Assembly: GCA_012270695.1 (NCBI GenBank)
Contig: JAAXHV010000412.1
Span: 636-8,232 of the forward strand
DNA from: Gammaproteobacteria bacterium
Lineage (GTDB): Bacteria > Pseudomonadota > Gammaproteobacteria > Eutrophobiales > Eutrophobiaceae
Direction: 5' to 3'
DNA length: 7,597 bases
Below, piece after piece: positions 6,934-7,597 of the stretch. How positions within the stretch are numbered: position 1 is the first letter of the stretch; every line of letters starts with the position of its first letter. Both the position numbers and the translations under genes were made by a program. Below the pieces are notes generated by a model. It made no database searches. It worked only from the letters and a program-made list of their open reading frames with translations, and was not told the origin of the DNA.

Positions 6934-7010
6934 GCACATCAGGAGAACTGGCGCCTCTGACTTAACCAGGTGTGTATTGACAGGGCAAACGACGTTTACG
7001 GGAGAGTAAT

Positions 7011-7597
7011 ATGGATCAACAAAAACTTGCAGCGCTTCGCAGTAAGTACCGAGACCTGCCTTATCATCAGGTAGACGACCCCGAGCACGCAAAAGCCCTG
7101 CTCAGCGCCACTGATATGCTGACCGGTATTGCCACCTTATGTGATGCCGCTTACAAGGAGGATCTGGACGGGCTGGATATTGCCCTGATCGGCGTGCCTT
7201 TTGACGCCGGCGTGGTGCACCGGACCGGGGCGCGTTTCGGACCGCGCTCGATCCGAAACATCTCCATGGTCGTGGGTCCGTTCAACCACCAGACCAGGGT
7301 CAACCCTTTTGCCCTGTGCACGATCGCTGACATCGGTGACGTGCCCTTGCACGGTTTCAGCCTTGATGAGGGGATACGCACCATAGAGCAGTATTACCAC
7401 AAGGTCATGGATGCCGGTGTGATCCCGGTATCGGCAGGGGGGGATCACTCCGTGACATATCCGATCATGAAGGCGGTGGGTCGGGATGAACCGCTGGGCA
7501 TGATCCACGTAGACGCCCACTGCGACACCATGGGGGCGCTTGAGGATCACAAATTCCATCACGGCGGCCCGTTCCGCCATGCCGTGCTGGACGGGGT
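7011..7597 (+). CDS. Ureohydrolase (arginase/agmatinase superfamily), partial (3' end off the right edge)
   Basis: The first 195 residues of a cytoplasmic Mn- or Ni-dependent hydrolase of the family that splits a guanidino group, usually to urea plus an amine. Motifs in order: GVPFDAGVVHRTGARFGPR (61-79), the family's early substrate-loop signature; GGDHS (143-147), with metal ligand H146; V-D168-A-H170-C-D172, the DAHxD metal motif; and H183-H184-GGPF, corresponding to the catalytic HGTPF loop. The remaining Asp and Glu ligands lie beyond the edge. Full members run about 300-390 aa. Start ATG 7011 has GGAG at 7001-7004, 6 nt ahead. The N-terminus (about 55 residues before the first strand) is longer than in minimal agmatinases. 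It resembles agmatinase, guanidinobutyrase and guanidine hydrolase relatives more than arginase; which substrate is used cannot be decided here. The DUF1989 neighbour supports guanidino chemistry. Confidence 0.92.
   Translation, partial: MDQQKLAALRSKYRDLPYHQVDDPEHAKALLSATDMLTGIATLCDAAYKEDLDGLDIALIGVPFDAGVVHRTGARFGPRSIRNISMVVGPFNHQTRVNPFALCTIADIGDVPLHGFSLDEGIRTIEQYYHKVMDAGVIPVSAGGDHSVTYPIMKAVGRDEPLGMIHVDAHCDTMGALEDHKFHHGGPFRHAVLDG

Noticed and set aside
6977..6982. Perfect TTGACA upstream of the ureohydrolase gene
   Set aside because: No acceptable -10 box lies 15-19 bp downstream, so an internal promoter is not supported.
6987..6997. Short palindrome AAACG-A-CGTTT before the ureohydrolase gene
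   Set aside because: Five-base arms are too short to separate from chance, and no second copy was found; it could be an operator half but I cannot support it.
7137..7580. Minus-strand ORF of 147 aa at the right edge
   Set aside because: Antisense to the ureohydrolase coding frame with its intact metal motifs; no recognisable domain.

Overview
The window holds two divergent gene clusters separated by a 124-bp control region (3062-3185). By eye the DNA is about half G+C. Reading frames are tightly packed, spacers are mostly 2-77 bp, and protein families are typical of metabolically versatile Proteobacteria. A marine or soil gammaproteobacterium is my best guess, but this is inference because no taxonomic marker is present. 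No gene-free stretch exceeds 300 bases. I saw no tRNA, rRNA, CRISPR array, transposase or convincing terminator.

Leftward cluster (minus strand, 3061 down to 1): a Rieske ring-hydroxylating oxygenase alpha subunit, its small beta subunit, and a sodium-coupled neurotransmitter:sodium symporter (NSS) family transporter that runs off the left edge. No ferredoxin or reductase for the oxygenase is visible.

Rightward cluster (plus strand, 3186 to 7597): TRAP transporter small permease (DctQ type), TRAP large permease (DctM type), a DUF1989 / 'urea carboxylase-associated' protein, an MFS-type transporter, and a ureohydrolase (arginase/agmatinase superfamily) cut by the right edge. No TRAP solute-binding protein (DctP) is visible.

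The control region carries a large imperfect inverted repeat (23-bp arms, 18-bp loop) and a good minus-strand promoter whose -10 box lies only 9 bp from the alpha-subunit start codon. The repeat core (CCCGGATTTCT) appears again at the DUF1989 stop codon, so the inverted repeat may be a small repeat element rather than only an operator.

As a unit this looks like an uptake-and-breakdown locus for a nitrogenous, possibly guanidino-bearing and possibly aromatic or amino-acid-like compound. There are two or three importers, an oxygenase to attack a ring or C-H bond, and two proteins of families linked to guanidine/urea chemistry (DUF1989 and ureohydrolase). The substrate cannot be named from sequence alone, and I do not recognise the combination as a described pathway.
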